Shown here one piece after another: positions 38,401 through 51,400 of a stretch of DNA of 64,000 nucleotides. This DNA is from Aquila chrysaetos chrysaetos (Eukaryota > Chordata > Aves > Accipitriformes > Accipitridae), in assembly GCF_900496995.4 (NCBI RefSeq), contig NC_044016.1, forward strand, positions 23,540,932-23,604,931, given 5' to 3'. The notes below the pieces were generated by a model. It worked only from the letters and a program-made list of their open reading frames with translations. It made no database searches and was not told where the DNA came from. Position 1 is the stretch's first letter; each line of letters starts with the position of its first letter. Both the position numbers and the translations under genes were made by a program.

Positions 38401-41400
38401 AAGTGTTGCTTACCAGTTGTAGTATGTATTGCACTGGTTCTTGCATTGTGTGGTGTGAATTCATAAGAGGTTTCAAAGGTTGTGACAGACTGTCTAGCCT
38501 GCCCTGTGTTCCTTGTGTGTAAATTTTGATGGTTGTAAGTGTTCCATAGTTTTATAAATTATTAGTTTGATATTTTCTGTGCTGCGTTATGAAAGATTTT
38601 GCACACTATTGAAGATTTAACAAACTGTTCTTAAAGATAGTCCTCATAGAAAGAATATATTTGAATTTGCATGCATTTATTTACTGCGTCCAGTTTGAAA
38701 GAACTCAAGTAGCCACACTGAAAAGACTGTGTTAAAACATAAAATAACTAAATTCTATCAGGAATTAATAAAACTTATGACCTTGCAGTAGCAGGTTTTG
38801 ATAGTAGGAGGAAAATGAGCCAAGGAAAATGACTTAAGAAAGAGTATGCTAGAATAGCTCTTTGAATGCTGGGTCACAACAGGCTTTTTCCTGTACAGGC
38901 CCCAGAAACATTTCTCAGCCTAAGCTGGACTTGTGTTTATTTAACTTTACTGTGGTATTTCTTCCTGCTTCTGAATTTATCAATAAAATCTGGTTTTATT
39001 TAAGATAACTTGTGTATGTCTTGGATAAAACAAGCAAACAAAAAAACCCTCTAGTTTTTCCTTTGGGAGAGTGAGTAGGACTGAGACAGTTAATGGCCTT
39101 GTGGTTGGGCAATTCATGGGAGAAGTTTGAGAGTCTCCCTGGACATGACCACAGACTTGCAAGAGTTATTATCAACAAAGGAGAAGGTAATGATAGAAGT
39201 ATTGAATGTGTTGGTTACAAAGGAAATATATGTCTGTAGTGTGGCTTTAGTCTAAGTTAAACTTGACTTTGCAATATGAAACGTTCTGGATCATGTTGGG
39301 AGCAGGAAAGGTATCATCAGTGTGCTGTTTTAGTTTCCACATTAGCAGCTTCACCTTTCCTATAGGTTATGGCTTCTACTTTTCACTCAGTAAGAAACAG
39401 GACTTATGTTAAGATCCTGAATATTAAATGTAGAAAGCCAATTGAACGCTATACATTTTGTAAAGCTGCTAATATTTCAATGTCAGGGACAACTGGATTT
39501 TTACACAAAAAACTTGTCTTGAGCCATGTCACTGTAGGGCAGAAAATGAAGAGTTGGCTGTATGGCCTGCTGATACCCAGCGAGAGCCATGCTTGCTTTA
39601 AATAATACATGTGGAATATCCATAAATCATATTTCTTAGATTTCATGGGAAGATATTATTATTTAGTCTTAAAGGTGCCGAGGGGTTAAGACAAATCTGA
39701 ATAATTGAACAGCCTGTAAAATTCAAGTTGGGATGAGATTTTCAGGGCAGTCACAGCTGCAGAAAGTTCTGGCACCTTCTCCTGAGGAGAAAAATATTCA
39801 TGTGATTTCAGGTTTATGTTGCTTTAAGGGAGGTAAGTACTTCAGTTATGAGCCCATTTGTAACAAGAAATTTGTGTTTTAAACAGGAAAAAGTGTCTTT
39901 AGGGATCAGAAGTTCCCTGTGTCAAGAGTAATATTCACAAAATCTGCGCACTGCCCATCTGTTACTAGTAAGATGGAAAACCCAGCAGCTTTAGTGTAGC
40001 TATACTTCACTTTTTGGCACTACTTAATGTACTTGTTATCCTTGTGAGAAGCAATGAGTCCTGTTGTACTTAATCATGTGCAGACACAAGTAACAGGTAG
40101 TCTTTCTGCCCCAAAGACTTTCCTGTCTAACTGGATAAGGCCACTGGAGAGGAGGATGCAATGCACAGAGTATCTGATAGAAGATGTTATATTGGTTAAA
40201 TGATTTGGTTTTGGTTTTTTTTTTTTTTTTTAGGTTTGGTTAGGAAGTGGTAAGTCAACTGGGATGAAACCCTGAAGGAAAGAAGGCAAGGCTAGGTGCT
40301 GGGGAGAAAACCATGCAAGGGTGCTGTTGCAGAGTACAATTGAGGAAGGAGCAGTGGGAAAGAGATTCAGAACAAGCAGCTGAGGAGCACAGGGTTGAGG
40401 AAGTCCTGCCAAAATCTGGTTGCTCTATGCTCGCTGCCTTGGCAGCTTCTGTAGCTGCTCTTGCTGTCTGGGGTTTCTGGTTTGTTCTTCCCTAGCAGTT
40501 TTTCTTTAAATGCTATGGCTGGGGAAGAAGAAAAAAGCAACACCTAAGTTCTTGCACTTTGAAAATTATGTTCTCCCTTACATATGTTTTGATCCAGGAC
40601 AGTCCAGTAAAGAGGAATTGTCCTTTCTGAGACCTTTTTGGGCTTTTTCTTCTTTTTATTTGCAACAGGTCCTGAACCTTGTCATAGTCTTGCCTCACTC
40701 ATGCCTGTAATACTACAGTGCATGTATCAGTCCCCGCCTTTGGAGCTCTATTCTGTTGTTTTCACCCATTGATTTTTTTTAAGTATTCTAGACTGCAAAA
40801 GCCCTGGAAATTTCTTCTTCTAAAATGGAATTTATAGTCATTTATTATACTACCCTATCTCTGAATATATTTTTGCCACTTCTACTTTTTTATGTTGCTT
40901 TGTGAAAGACCCCATAAGAGAAACAAAATAAACAGATGGAAAATAATGAAACAAGCAAGCTTCAAATTGCCATCTAAGTACATAACATAAATTAGCTAAG
41001 GCTAGACATTTTCTTAAGTATATTTTACAGTATTCCTAAGTGTTCATGCTGACAGTAATATCTAAAATGCATTATGTTTATGTGCTGCTAAAGGATCAAA
41101 AATAGCTAAATGAAAAGTAGCTCAATTATTGAGTCACTTTTGATTTGACTGCTAAAGTGTATTGGAGTACAATGTAGCCAAGCAACCTGTCTGTCAGCTT
41201 GAGGCTTCTTTTCCCTGTAGAACCTTTAAATAGTTTAAATATTCCGTCACTTCTGTTTTCTTTTTTTAGTTCTTAGGAATTCTTTCTCGGAAGTTGTGCC
41301 TTAGCACAAATAATCTTTTGTGGTACTATGCTGACTTTGTACTTTCTTGTACTGTGCAGGAATTCTGAAATATGATAAACTACTGTGTTTTGCAATGCAT

Positions 41401-44400
41401 GAGATGCCTTTTACCCTACTGTGTAAATAGAGATATACAATTATGTATATGACCTGCCCAATAAAGTATGTAACAGTTAATATGATAGTTGAATTCAGAC
41501 CAGTTACTTAAAAAAGATACAACCTTCTCTTTCGGTGGTCACTTTGAACTTCAGTGTGAGAAAGCCTGATTTAAGATCAAATGAGGACTGAGCCAAATCT
41601 AGATATGAATTACTACAAATTTTTGTACCTGTAGAACAATATCTGTCGCTTAATAGGAAGTTCTGTTGATTAAAATTTTACATTCTCTGTTTGGTATTGG
41701 TTCATATGTTGTTTACTGTAGCGTGTCTGATAGTTGCTAATATAGATCAGCAGCCATGATGTTTTTACATGGCAAAGTAGAGAGGAAAAAACAGAAATAC
41801 AATTGTGGTCAGATGATTTAGTCCACTAAAAGCTGACCAGGACACACAAAATTTGCTGAAAATCAAGAAGTTAGTCAAGCGAAGCACATTACGAGTTTTG
41901 TCTTATCAAGATTTGTATGTTGGAAACAGTGAAATAACAGTACCTTAGGATTTCTGTGAAAATGTACATTATTACTACAGATTCATGAGGTATCATAGTC
42001 TGCCAAAGCATTGACTACTTAAGAAAAGGAAAAATATTACAGAGCGCTTTCAGGTGTGTCATAGAAACAAGAGGGTCAAAATACTGCAGGAAGCAAGGCA
42101 AATTGGAAACATGTTTGAGATTTGTTCTTATCTTAAGATAAGCTATGGGAAGTGGAAGGAATATTCTCAGTAAAACCAGTGACCATGAAAACATACTATA
42201 CATCATGGTATATTATGGTGCTGTGTATGTGGAATTTCTAATGGCAAGTGAAATCTTTATTGGTATTTTTGGGCTGTAAAGATGAGTAAATGAAAAAAGG
42301 ATAGAATAGCAAATAGTCTTAGTGAGATGCAGACATATTGGGGCTATGAAGAAGCCACTCCTGCTAATTTTTGTCATGTAAGCGTAGAACTGCTTGAGCA
42401 GAGACTGCGTAAAGAAGGAAGTGTGCTGCTTGTCATGCCTTATTACACATCAGAGCTTTTGCCATTGGATGTTTCCTGTAATAAACCTTTGAAAAGTGTT
42501 ATGAAGAAACACTGGAATAAGTGGGTGATGGGCAGATAATCAGGTGTTTACACTGCAGGGAGTTTAATAGGTCTTACTATATAGGCTTGTTAGTTGAACA
42601 TTTTGAAATGGGTCATAGCAGAAGCAAAATGTAGCATTAGCAAGACACTTGCTAGTAGTAAGGGTGACTGTTCAAGACAATTTAGAGCTACAATTCTGAA
42701 AGAGAGAGAGAATTCTGTTGTTTCAGTGGTTGTGAAAATCAAGATGACGTGCATTTAGTGATGAACTATGAAAAAGACTACTGATTAAAGGTAAGGAAAC
42801 AATAAAGCTTGTCTTTGCTGTAAAGTCATATAAAGAATGCAAAAGGGTTTACTGGAAGTAATCATTACAATTCAAACTGAATTTTTTTTTTTTTTTAACC
42901 ACTTTATCTTTGAGGGATTGATGGAGAAGTGCGTCTTCTGCATAGAAAACACGGTACCTGTTGTTAATTTTAGGATTTCTTTAATTGTACTTTCATCAGA
43001 GTTTTAATAATGGTTACAGTCCTGCTTCTTGGATTCTTGCTCTTCAGTTGTTAATATGACAACCCTTACGCTTCCTGTTCTGAGGCACTGCCTGAATTTG
43101 TGCTAGTGCAGTTGTAATTTTACCCAGTCTTCATCCGTTTGCTTGTTTAATGTTAACATCTACATAAACATTATTTAGTCATCAGTGACATTTTCCCATT
43201 ATATTGTTTTATAGTGGCAAATTTACCGTGTCTCAGAAGTTAATGAATGATAGACCTAGAGCTTGATGTTTCCCAGAAAGGTGAGGAACATCAGATAGCA
43301 GCAGCAAAATTTTCCTGTACCCTGATGTACATGTGGGAGGCCAACTTAGTATCTGTAACTCATATCCTTGCTGCTGAGGCTTTCAGTGATGGTATATCAG
43401 TATTGATGTTGCTTTTGGGCACATACCAGATGAACGTTGCTTTAACATGCTTTTAAAATAAAAAATTGAAGTGTCTGTCCTGGTAATTGCAGCTGCATGA
43501 GAAACAGTTGCTTCTAATAATTTATGGATAATGTTTAGTTTTTTAATCCACAAGCCCTTTACCTGTAATAGTCTAGTTTTATCTGTAGGCTTATTTTAGT
43601 CTCGTGTTGTTGGACATCATAATACAGAACAGACTGGTAAATTGCAAAAGTGATGTTGTTATGATTTCTTTCGGCTCATGATGGTGGTGGTTGTTGTTGT
43701 TGTTTAGGAAACCTGAATTGACTGACTCTGCCTCTCTGCTAGAGACCTTCAAGTTTCTTGAAAATGCAGCTGCAGACTTTAGTGATGAAGAAGATGAAGA
43801 AGATATTGAAGGAAGAGAGAAAACAATCATTGATACTGCAACAGTGAGTGGAAAAAAATAATTGAAAAAGTTACGAAGAACAGAAAAAATGAGATTAATG
43901 AGATGCCTATATGCAAAGTATATCACTGTGTATGTACACGTGCAAATCATTAATGCATCTTTATGATGGTCTGTCCAAGCATGTGTGCATAAGAGGAATT
44001 ATATATGCATATCTGAGTTTGTGCATACAAGTTAAGCTTTATCATCTCTATTGCTTTAAGTTTGCAGCAAGAGATTAAAATTTTTTAAATTGTCTTTCTA
44101 CTATTCCATCCTGCCCAGTATTTTTTATATATATTGGATACAATTTTTAAGGTAGCGGTTGTCCTTTTTTTACAATTTTCAGATAGTTTGGAGGTATTGT
44201 TCGTAATGTTGCACGTCAAAAATGCATTGTTTCTTGAATACTTATATAAATGTATTGATATTTAAAATTACTTGTAGAAATTTGTCCTTGTAGGGTACAG
44301 AACTGAAATACCACATTTCTCTTTAAATAGTTTGTGGACAGAAGAAAAAGTATAACTGGAAAAACTCTAACATGTGGTTAATAAACTTTTTTGTTGTTTA

Positions 44401-45447
44401 TTCAGTTAAATACCTGAAACTCCCTCATGATCTATACTTTGCTATATGATTTGGTCATATGATCACATAAGATAGATACATACAATCAGTACTCAATTTT
44501 ATCCTCTTCTTTTCAAAGTTAATATTTATTCAATGAGTTGCATTCCCTAACAGTTGAAGTAGATAAGAGTTATGATGGACGTGATTGTTTCTATGATCAG
44601 TTTTAAGAATGAACACTTAAAAACCCATCAGTTTTAAAGAGGAGCTTTGTAAGCTTGTTCCTCTCATCCATGGGCTGTGAACTAATGTCTGAGACTCTTC
44701 TGTAACATCATCTGTAATACAGTATGTTCAATAAGCCTGCTGAAGGAATGAAGCTTGAAATTTAGAATTGCTTCAGGTTTTGAAATTGGTTCGTTGTATT
44801 TAGAGGAAACAGTCATTCATCCTCATGAACGATGGGATGTTGGCAGATGTTCAACTATTGGATATTGAAGTCTTCTCAGACTTGACCCTTCACAAGGTGC
44901 CACGTCAAAATGCTGTGATGAATGTAATTTTTCTTTTTCTGTAGAAATTTATGCTACAGATTTCATGTATCATGGCATCAACTCACCTGTTAGTCAAATA
45001 ACTGTAAAGTTTCTAGTCCATTTTGATTATTGGAGGAAAAGTAAATTTACTGCATTTCTGTATGCAGAAAGCATACAATGTGGTCCTTCATGAAAACATG
45101 TATTTGTTCTTTTACCAAAATTTGATAATTTTATAATTTTTTTTTACCAAATTTGCTTTTGAATTTGAAAGGGAAATGCAGTTTAAACATGGAAGTACCA
45201 TGTTTAAATAACAGTAATATCTGAGAAAGTATTCAGGATGGAATGCTTTTTGCTAAACCTAAGCAAATTATCTCTTGTCAGTTGGTTTGTTTTTTTTCCC
45301 TAGGCTTGTCTTTTGGTCCACATGTAGAGTGATTTCAGGGATGAGAGTTAAAAAGGCTATTTTCAGAGAAGCAGAGTGAGTTTGGTTTTGCTGAAGTCCC
45401 TTTTACAGCATTCTGGGGGTTTTGTTTGTGGGTTTTGTGTGTTGCTG

Positions 45448-45485
<38 letters not shown>

Positions 45486-48400
45486 TGTATTAAGAGAAAG
45501 TTTGTACTTCTCTGGTATTAAAAAAAAAATAGTGGTCTAGGTCAGTGTAGACTTACTATCCAGTGATCGATTATTGGTGTTCGTGGGAAGAAAGATCTAC
45601 AGACAAATTTCATTTTGACTTAGAAATTTGAACAAAGTCTGTATGCTTATTCCAGATTTGCTTATTAATATATACTTTTCTGCTTCTTTAACTTCCTGTT
45701 AGGATTTTGCATAGAAGACAAGACGGTACTGCTCGGTATAAAGATGTGCGTGTAACTTGATTCAGCTTTTTTGTCTCCTTCCTGACCTTTCAGATTGTAA
45801 GGAAAAGAGTGCTATCTGACAGCAGTGAAGACAGAGATACAGAAGAAGCTTTGAAAGAGTTTGACTTTTTGGTTACCTCTGATGAAGGTGATGGGGAATC
45901 AAGAAGTTCAGGAGATGGAACAGACTGGGGTAAGGAAGTTTAATGGATTGTACCAGGAGAAAAAAAAATGTGCTAAGAATATATTGTGAGTGATTGATTG
46001 ATTGAGATCTCTGTCATGATCACAGCACCTTCTGAGTATTCCTACAGTAAATAATTGGCAGACTGAAGTCGTCTTGATGTAATATTCTCGTTTTTCTGTA
46101 TACTGCTTTAAGGATTCTTCAAGGTTTATGTTTTTGGTCAGTATCTTTTTCCTTTTCTTTAATAATAAGGTAGACAGAATTTGAATTTTAGGAGTGGAAT
46201 TTCAATGTGTTTTCCCAGTGACCCATGCTAATGAAGGGCTCAGATAAAGTTGTATTTTACAGTTATGACATGAAAGTTATTCGTCGTCTTTGGTTTCTCC
46301 CACTTTGATACAGAGAGTAATGTGAGTCATAAAGACTGATTTAATTGTACTCTTGTTGTGTGTTAGCAATCTGGGCAATATGAGTTATTCAGTTGCTCAA
46401 ATTTTCTTTTATAATTTATCAGAAGAATAGATCTTTACGCTCCCTAGTCATTAGAGAGACATTTTACAAACTGTTCTCTGTCCTTTGAGGTTTGTGTCCT
46501 GCAATCCAGAATGCCAGCATCCACTTTACCTTGACATAATTATTCCGCATAAACCCACTGCATAGGGAAGGGAAGAAGGAAGAGACTGGTTAAATATCTT
46601 GATGGGGAGCTGTTTCCTCCTTAAGCTGCTCTGGAAAGTCTTAAGCATAAGTGGACACAGAGGGGACTATGGGAGATGAATGGGAAGTAACTGAGCTTTA
46701 TAATGGATCTGAAACCTCGACAGACAAATAAGCCATGGGAGCTGTGGATCTCACATTAGCTAACAGCTCCAAGATGCTGTATTTCACTGAAGCCATGTCC
46801 AGCTCCTGGCTGGACTCCAAATTATTGTACAGTGTGGTGTAGTCTCTCTGCTTAAGAGGATGTGCCTCAATATCCTTAGATACAGCAGTCAGTATTCTGT
46901 TCACCAAACAAATTTAGGAATGTTATGTATTAGGTTGTTCTGATACTTGTCTTTAATATTAAATTTTATCCATTTATGCTTGATAAGTGTAGCTATTGCT
47001 TGTGTCACTGAAAAGTTAGTATGCCAACAGGAGCTTTTTTGTTCTCAAATTCACACTTCTGGTTTATTTTTACTTTCATTGACGACAGCTCAGTACAAAT
47101 GAGCAAAAGTCTAACACTGAAAATAAATTGTCATGGAAAGTAGTAGTTTCATTTCTAGAAATACTAAGGGGTTTTTTGAGTATAGACGTTCACGTTTTTC
47201 AGTTACTTGTTTCACAACCTGTGTCTCTTATTGTAACTGGATATAAGAATAAGCTTCTTCAAGGAACTGCTGTTATGAATCACTTTAATTTGATTTAAGT
47301 GAAACTGTTAAATGTAGCATGGAAGAGTGATGTTGTGTAGTGAGGATAGAAGCAAACAAAGGAAGTCCTTGCTTCATTTTGGATCCCAACCACTAGTGAT
47401 CAGTTACAGTAATCTGTTGAACCCTTTTGGCTTGACAGGTCCTCAGAAGAGTTCAAGTAATTTTTAAACTATAAAGCACTTGCACGGTAGTAGTTCAGGA
47501 TCCACTTGTGAGGTTGAACAGAACCTGTGGGACATGCAGGAAGCATCCTGGGACAGTCTGTAGAAGATTAATGTATTAAGTATTTTCCTGGCAACAATAC
47601 ACTCTAATATAAATTCATTTAAACTTTTTGTTGGAGGAGAGCAAAAAATCTTGTCTAGCCAGGGAGGAAAAGCATGATTAAAACTTATAACCTGGTCCCA
47701 GAAACAATACGTACTTGTTTGTCTCAAGCATGATTTTCTCATAACTCTTTTCAGTTCTTCACACAATTTGTGATCATTAGTGGTACTTAATTGGGCATGT
47801 GTATTAAGAGGACATGACTTAGCCCACAGACCATCTTTTTTAGAGCCTCTCTTCAGCTTATTAATACCTCTGTATTTTCATAGCAGCTGCAAAAAGCCTA
47901 ATGTCTCAAGACTTCAGGTCTTGATTTAATCTGTCACTCCTGAGTATAGGATCATGACTGAAAGGGGTGAGAGATCATCTAGTCCAACCTCCTGCTCAGA
48001 TCCATTTGCAGCAGGTTACTCTGGCCTTCTGGTCAAGTTTTGAGTATCTTCCAAAAAAGGAGTTCCCATAAACTCTCAGGGGCAGTATTCTGGTATTTGA
48101 CTGTCCTCATAGTAAGAAGTATTTTGCCCTTCTGTAATGCAAGTCTAAGCAGAGTCTGTCTCTGTCTTCTCTACACCTGCCTATTAGGTAGTTGTAGGCA
48201 GTACCAAGATGCCTCTTCTGCCATTGCCGAACACTCACAGTAGTCTCAGCCCCTCCTTGTAGCTCACCTGCTCCAGCTGCCTTAACCATCTTAGTGGCTC
48301 CCTGGACTTGCTATACTATGTCAATAGTAGGTACTTAGCATTACATTTACAAGGTTTCCCAGTATAAGAAATATTATACTGGATGGAGTACTCAAGGTGT

Positions 48401-51400
48401 GGTCTGATGAGTGCCAAACAGAGGGGAGTAATCGCTTGCCTCACCCTGCTCTCTATGTTCTTGTTAATACAGCCCAGGATAGGATTGATCTCCCTTGCTG
48501 CAAGAGTATGTTGCTGACTCCTGTTTGATTTGATGTTGATGGAGAATCCCTAGGTGTTTTTCAGCATAGTTTATTTCTAACAAGTCAGTCCCCATAATAA
48601 CCCATGTCTGGTTTTGTATCTTCTGTCCAACCATAGTGACTCCTTCAGATTGTGACTGATAGTGTTCTGCTTCCTCTATGGACATTTAATACTCTTTCTG
48701 CATATTAGTCTGAGGATAAGTTTATTATTGTTCGTATTTTAAAAGGTCTAGAATAGTTTATTGATGTACAAAGCAAACTTGGTCTGAAAGGAATTAATTT
48801 TTAAATAATAAGGTTGAGATTTTAATGGGGAAAAAAAGCAAAAAGATAATGCATGTCAAAAAATTTTGTAGCTGTAATGGTCATGAAAATAAATATATGT
48901 GAGGAGGGAGGTAATACAGCTTTTCCTCATAAATTATTTTTTTTAAGCTGCCTCAGTACAGTCTTTCTATATATGGAAAAAATGACTTAGAGCTTTGAAC
49001 TCACATAACACATTTTGTTCAAAATTTCCGAGTATCATACTTCCCTGTATCATGTCACAGGGGAAGCAATTTGAGAGATGGGTTGGTTTGTTTTGTTTGT
49101 TTGTTTGTTTGTTTTTTAAAAGTGGGGATTCTTTTTTTCATTAGGCATGTTGAAATGTTTTGTGTATTTTCTCAAAGACTAGTAACTCAGTAACTCAGGT
49201 CTTCCAGTTTCTGTGAAATTTCATGGCTTTAGTGCTTTAAGATTTTATTCAAACCTTAGTGACATGTATACTGTGTTCCAAAATGATTTAAATGTGTTGC
49301 TGCTTTGTGTAAATGACAACATAGCACAAAGGCAATGAAATGAGAATTTGAAATGCAACGCAACATCTGAGTTGTAAAGTTATGTTGACCAGTAACATAG
49401 CTGCTGCTTCTAGATGTAATAATTCTTTCCCTAGAGGAGAAAAAAGCTGAAAAATACGTCCTGATTTATTTTAAAGTAAATGTTGCTTACATTTCTGAAC
49501 AGCTATGTGCTTGGTTATAGAAATTAGGCATGTGAAATTTCATCTCAATTTTTTGTTAAGAAAATTCTGAGCAGTAGAAGTGGAATGTGAGTAGCAGTTT
49601 TACAGCTTTCACAAGCTTGGTGCTATTTCTGTCTGTTTAAAATAAAAGACAAATGCCGTTGACAGCAGCTGTTACCTCCTTCAGTGGAGATCACTTGGTG
49701 ACGTTATTGAAAAAGGATGTTTCATTTGTTTTACTTTGTTTAGAAAAGGAAGACCAGTGTCTCATGCCTGAAGCCTGGAATGTCGACCAGGGAGTAATAA
49801 CCAAACTCAAGGAACAATACAAAAAGGAGCGCAAGGGGAAAAAGGGGGTGAAGAGTAAGTGGAAAACATTGCACCTTAAAATCATAAATCTCACATCTTT
49901 CACACCCTTAATTCTATCTCTCTTTCAATGTTTTCCTAAAATTACTTACTCTTTTACTTTGCTGCTCCTGACTGCTTTCCTGTTCACCAGTTCTCAGGGG
50001 TTGAAATTAATGACAGTCAATCAAGTTACCTGATAAATAGGTGGATTAGATATAACTTCTTCCAACCAGGTGTTGGATTAATTAAAAATTCTTGCTTTGA
50101 GCATGGATTATACTTCTGTTATTCAGAAACTTAAATTGTAAAAGGCATTGGTTTAATACTTCACGCTTTAATATAGAAGACTTCAGAACCCTTTCTTAGC
50201 TGGAAACATGCCAGTTTCACAGGAAGAGTTAAAGTCTGGTATGTAAATAAAAAAAAGCAAACAGAAACTGTCTTGAGTATCCTATTAGATGACAGAGGGA
50301 GAAAACAGGTTAATTTCTACCCCTGTTTATACTTAACATTCACAACATGAAAATCATGCTGTCATCGTAATTTGTTATGCAGGGCTCGAAATAGGAAGCA
50401 ACTCTGACCATCAGTTTATTTGTAAATCACAGGATTTATTTATTGACTTTCATCCCTGTGGGACTAGCTTTTTAAAATGTTGGGTATTGTTATCCAAACA
50501 AAAAGACTGTGATCAGTATCTGAGATACAGTTTCTAGCCCTGTATTGTATTTTTTGTTATATTTCTTGAAATACAAATCTATTTTGTAAAATTGATGTTT
50601 TTTGATAAGTAAGCTTTAAAACTTTTTGAACTCAGATGAAGTGTTTAAAATGAAACACTGTATTCACAGCTATATTTCAAACGTCTAGCCATATTGAGAA
50701 TTCATATGTGAATGATGTAAACTAATAATACTGCATGTAGCCCAGTAAGAAATTTGAGGGATGTTTCTCTCTTTGTGGGAAGATGCTTATGAATACCAAG
50801 AAAATTCTCACTTCTGAAGAGACATGCGTAACGACGCAAAAGGCGTCAGATCCTCGCATCATTGAGGCTGACTTGTTTTACTTTTTGTATTGATACTGTG
50901 ATAAGCTGCTGCTCAGCAGTTGGTTATGTTGCTGAAATTATGCTATCAAATACACAAACTAAACCACTTTTTTTTCTTTTTGATGAAAAAAAGTAAATTG
51001 TTACCATACTTGAAATTTCTCAAGTGATATTTTTGTCATCTTTGGAATCATTTAAGTTACTGGAAATAAATTGCAAGTCTGACAAGAAGCTGAGCTGGCC
51101 AACTAAAGTGTTCACGATTCACAAAATTGACTCTAAATTTCTTTATAGTTAAGATGGAGAGGGCATACCAATATATGACTTCAGTGAAATTGATTTTTGT
51201 AACTTGTCTGTTATTTTTAAAATACACAGACGTTCTGTGTAGTTCAGGGTAAATAGTTGTAGGGTTAACTTAGCAGAAATTATTTAATCAAACTGTTGAA
51301 ATTATATTCTTGAACAGCTGTTGAGTGCTTTTTTATTTTTTATAATAAAACTTAATATTTAATTGTTAATATAGACATATATATTACTGGAACATGTTTT

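Larger units (their letters stand above)
32223..43707 (+). other. STRN: STRN intron 5
   Basis: 11.5 kb, the second longest intron here. It holds a decayed pogo/Tigger-like transposase (about 42.34-42.78 kb), an open stretch of unknown origin (34786-35199), an ATG-initiated 90-codon frame (37451-37723), an AT/GT-rich tract at about 37249-37286, and several lone AATAAA signals (for example 38982 and 41460). The rest is AT-rich without recognisable repeats. Confidence 0.85.
45930..49743 (+). other. STRN: STRN intron 7
   Basis: 3.8 kb. It contains an antisense CR1 fragment (about 47.95-48.64 kb), a minus-strand open frame of unknown origin (46698-46907), and a (GTTT)n tract at about 49085-49117. 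Confidence 0.85.

Noticed and set aside
38982..38987. Intronic AATAAA (also 41460-41465) as premature polyA sites
   Set aside because: Each has some GT-rich sequence after it but no matching acceptor with a short open exon. AATAAA is expected by chance many times in 64 kb of AT-rich DNA. Only the intron 4 pair has a supporting acceptor.
40313..40495. 60-codon frame ending in a membrane-helix-like stretch (MLAALAASVAALAVWGFWFV)
   Set aside because: The hydrophobic run comes from GCTGCCTTGGCAGC-type sequence; no splice context, homologue or upstream regulatory signal is visible.
43591..43950. 119-codon minus-strand frame over STRN exon 6
   Set aside because: Antisense shadow of exon 6 and its triplet-repeat acceptor (it reads as poly-Asn/His). 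No splice or start support.
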